Assembly (NCBI RefSeq): GCF_043641665.1
Contig: NC_092186.1
Location: 24,305,001 to 24,369,000 of the forward strand
DNA: 64,000 nt
Reading direction: 5' to 3'
From: Enoplosus armatus
Lineage: Eukaryota; Chordata; Actinopteri; Centrarchiformes; Enoplosidae
Part shown: positions 61,806 to 64,000 of the stretch, one piece after another
How the letters are laid out: each line of letters begins with the position of its first letter
Position numbering within the stretch: the stretch's first letter is position 1
The notes under the pieces: model-generated
What the model was told of the DNA's origin: nothing
The model's database searches: none
What the model saw: the letters and a program-made list of their open reading frames with translations, nothing else
Position numbers and translations under genes: made by a program

Positions 61806-62429
61806 AAATGAGCGGCACAGAGCTGAAGGCAGCACAGAGCAGTTTTATTGGGATCTGAAACTTCATTGGCCAAACAAACAGCCTGGGAAAAGCTCCTCTG
61901 TTGCTAGAATTAACATTGTTTCCTCGTATGCAAACGGGCTGTATGTCGGACAGGGAGGGGCAGAGGAGAAAGGAGAGGGGGGTGGGGCTGTCCTAGTTAC
62001 ACTCAGCCCATGTATATACACACTTTTGCACATGGTGTGCGTATTTATGGTATGTGCATTCCGGTAAATTCCTGCCTGCCAAAAGCCAGTGTTTCCCATA
62101 CACGCACTTATCGGATACAACAGCAGAAAAATGCACCACAAATAGATTCTACTGGCCGATAAGGCAGCGTCATAAAAATTGCTTTTGTATCGCTTGTAAA
62201 CAATGCCTGCTGCTACATCAGCACAAGGGGGTGGGGGAGCCTACAAGAACCCTGAAGATGGTTCCTGGAAGTCCGTAGTAACCTTGAGGCCACAATCCCA
62301 TGTGGAGTTGATATGCAGCTGGAGCCACCGGAGACTTCCAAGCGGTCTAGTTTTCATTCATACATTTTTGAAGTGAATTTAGGGTCAAACTGAGCTAATG
62401 CTAAAACTATTAGACGACGGATTGCTTCG

Positions 62430-62742
62430 TGAATAGACATCGACATTTATCACCAATCATTTTGATAATCGCTTCATCATTTCTAAGGAAAAATTGCCAC
62501 ACATGAGCTGGTTCTGGCATCTAAAATATGAGGATTTTCTGCTTCTCCCTTAATGATATCACTGTAAACTGAACGTCGTTCGGTTTTGGTCTTTGGGTCA
62601 ACAAAAATAAGAGCATGGGTCTCACGAAAATTGTGTTGAGCGTTTTTCACAATTTAATGCTTTTTTTTTATAGATTGAACGAATAACCAAACAAATGGAC
62701 AGATTATTTAATAATTAAAGTCATTGTTAGTTGCAGCTCTAA
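62430..62742 (-). repeat. Dispersed repeat, GGGCTGCAACTAA family
   Basis: Reverse orientation: ends CATTGTTAGTTGCAGCTCT on the plus strand. Contains GGTTTTGGTCTTTGGGTC in its middle like other copies. Confidence 0.6.
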
Positions 62743-63236
62743 ACTGCTGATGAAGACTACAAGAAGCTCAAGAAAAAGCCAGCAAGTGGACCTTGAGTGT
62801 AGACTATTTTGTTAAAACTACGATTTCCAAAGTCAATAATTAACTTTCACCCCCTGAATTAAAAGGGGAAAACGTCGCCACTCTCTTAACTGCTGGGGAC
62901 AGAAGAATTACGAGACCTTGTATTTCAGCATTTAGGCCCAATTAGCTCACGACAAAATGTCTCAAATTAAAGAATGGATGCGGAGGGCGAGCTTAACCAT
63001 GAGGTTTCAGTAATACTTTTCTATGATCCTAGTTTTAAGGGTTCACTCTCACCACTATTACATCCAGTTTAACTCAAGCAAAAACAAAAAGTCAGCGTTT
63101 GTTGAGGGGGAGGACGAAGAGGAGATGAAGAGTGTTGGCGTAAGGATGGAGAGGTGCAATTATCTCCATAATGGGATAAGAGGAGCTAAAGGTCTATTGT
63201 CACATGGCAAACACACACCCGCATGTTGTTACTCAG

Positions 63237-63239
<3 letters not shown>

Positions 63240-63318
<79 letters not shown>
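63240..63318. repeat. CA microsatellite, 79 bp
   Basis: Perfect (CA)n in fnbp1l intron 1. Confidence 0.97.
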
Positions 63319-63320
<2 letters not shown>

Positions 63321-63742
63321 GGGGAACAAAAAGGTGCTTGATTCATTCTCCATGCTCTGACATTGGTAGCCAAGGGAAGTAATGGTACTATAGAGACAGA
63401 GAAGCAGATCGCTCAACGTGGAACTGAACCAACAATCAGAGGACATTGTGCTGCACAATGGACACGTGAGTGTTGTGTTATCCCTGTGTCTAGTAAGGTG
63501 AGCAGGTTTAGCAGGCGGCTGATACGTGATGTTTAGTATACAGCAACCAAAGGACATCAGCTGGAGGACATCTCGCCTCTACGTCACCAACTCGAAAAAG
63601 GTGTTGCAGGTTTACCACAGGGTCCCCGGCCATGACAAAAACATTAGTCTCACTGCTGTTTTAGTCTACGGAGATTAGCCCAGTGAGCAAAATGATATTA
63701 CAGTAGGGGGGGGTAATGCATAGCCGTTCTATGCAAAGTCAT

Positions 63743-63993
63743 ATAGGGCTGCAACCAATGAGTCTTTTCATTGTTGATTCATCTAGAATGTGAAAAATCA
63801 CAGTTTCCTAAAGCCTAAGATAATAAATTTACTGTCATGTACGACAAAGAAAAAGCAGCAAAGATTCACAAGTGAAAAGCTGCAATTTAAAAAAAAAAAA
63901 AAAAAAAGGCTTAATCAATGATTATCAAAATAGTTGCGATGACTGAATTTACCGTCAGTGGACTAATCACTTGATGAACTAATCTCAGCTCTA
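63743..63993 (+). repeat. Dispersed repeat, GGGCTGCAACTAA family
   Basis: Starts TAGGGCTGCAACCAATGAGT and ends at the CTAATCTCAGCTCTAAA run near the window end. Contains an A run at 63890-63907. Confidence 0.65.
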
Positions 63994-64000
63994 AAGCCAT

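Larger units (their letters stand above)
48949..64000 (-). other. fnbp1l intron 1 (5' end outside the window)
   Basis: At least 15 kb between exon 2 and the missing first coding exon. Contains CA/GT repeats (49295-49369, 50346-50378, 53494-53552, 57843-57878, 63240-63318), dispersed repeats at about 50625-50710, 56008-56290, 59549-59905, 60590-61055, 62430-62742 and 63743-63993, and a possible regulatory block at 53281-53490. I searched the minus strand for a short exon starting Met-[Ser/Asp]-Trp-Gly-Thr and did not find one. Confidence 0.7.

Overview
This window is vertebrate nuclear DNA, almost certainly from a teleost fish and probably a spiny-rayed (percomorph) one. The evidence is split genes with GT-AG introns, extreme density of CA/GT microsatellites, fragments of dispersed repeats I recognise from fish genomes, and a decayed Tc1/mariner copy. 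No prokaryotic gene, operon, CRISPR array or rRNA/tRNA gene is visible. Most long open frames in the window are readings through CA/GT repeats or antisense shadows of exons.

Two genes explain the coding content, and they converge tail to tail. On the plus strand, 14 exons between 4349 and 23893 assemble without a frame break into an 856-residue NSP-family adaptor, best matched to BCAR3: an SH2 domain, a Ser/Pro-rich linker with fish-type acidic and His/Thr tracts, and a C-terminal Cdc25-like/Cas-binding domain. Its first coding exon has the 27-residue Met-[Ser/Thr]-Glu-Arg-Cys...CCFY form that I recall as the short alternative start of the paralogue SH2D3C. Exons of a longer N-terminus, if present, lie outside the window. 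On the minus strand, 16 exons between 48948 and 33249 assemble into 622 residues of FNBP1L (Toca-1): F-BAR domain, linker, HR1 domain and SH3 domain. Only the first coding exon (eight residues in relatives) is missing and should lie beyond 64000.

Region by region: 1-4348 is sequence upstream of the short bcar3 start and carries repeats only. 4349-23893 is bcar3. 23894 to about 26140 is its 3' UTR, of which 1.34 kb is a 37-bp minisatellite. About 160 bp separates the two predicted poly(A) sites. From about 26300 to 33248 is a long candidate fnbp1l 3' UTR. 33249-48948 holds fnbp1l exons, including an alternative proline-rich exon and a 15-nt microexon. 48949-64000 is fnbp1l intron 1 with repeats and one possible regulatory block.

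Both products act at the actin/membrane/adhesion interface: BCAR3 links receptor signalling to p130Cas and Rap/R-Ras-type GTPases, and Toca-1 bends membrane and links Cdc42 to N-WASP. The same pair of families is linked in human (BCAR3-FNBP1L on 1p22, SH2D3A-TRIP10 on 19p13, SH2D3C and FNBP1 on 9q34), so this is a conserved ancient neighbourhood. I found no wholly new system. The most notable items are the fnbp1l microexon and proline-rich exon, the transcribed minisatellite, the very close convergent 3' ends, and the repeated placement of CA repeats directly behind splice donors.
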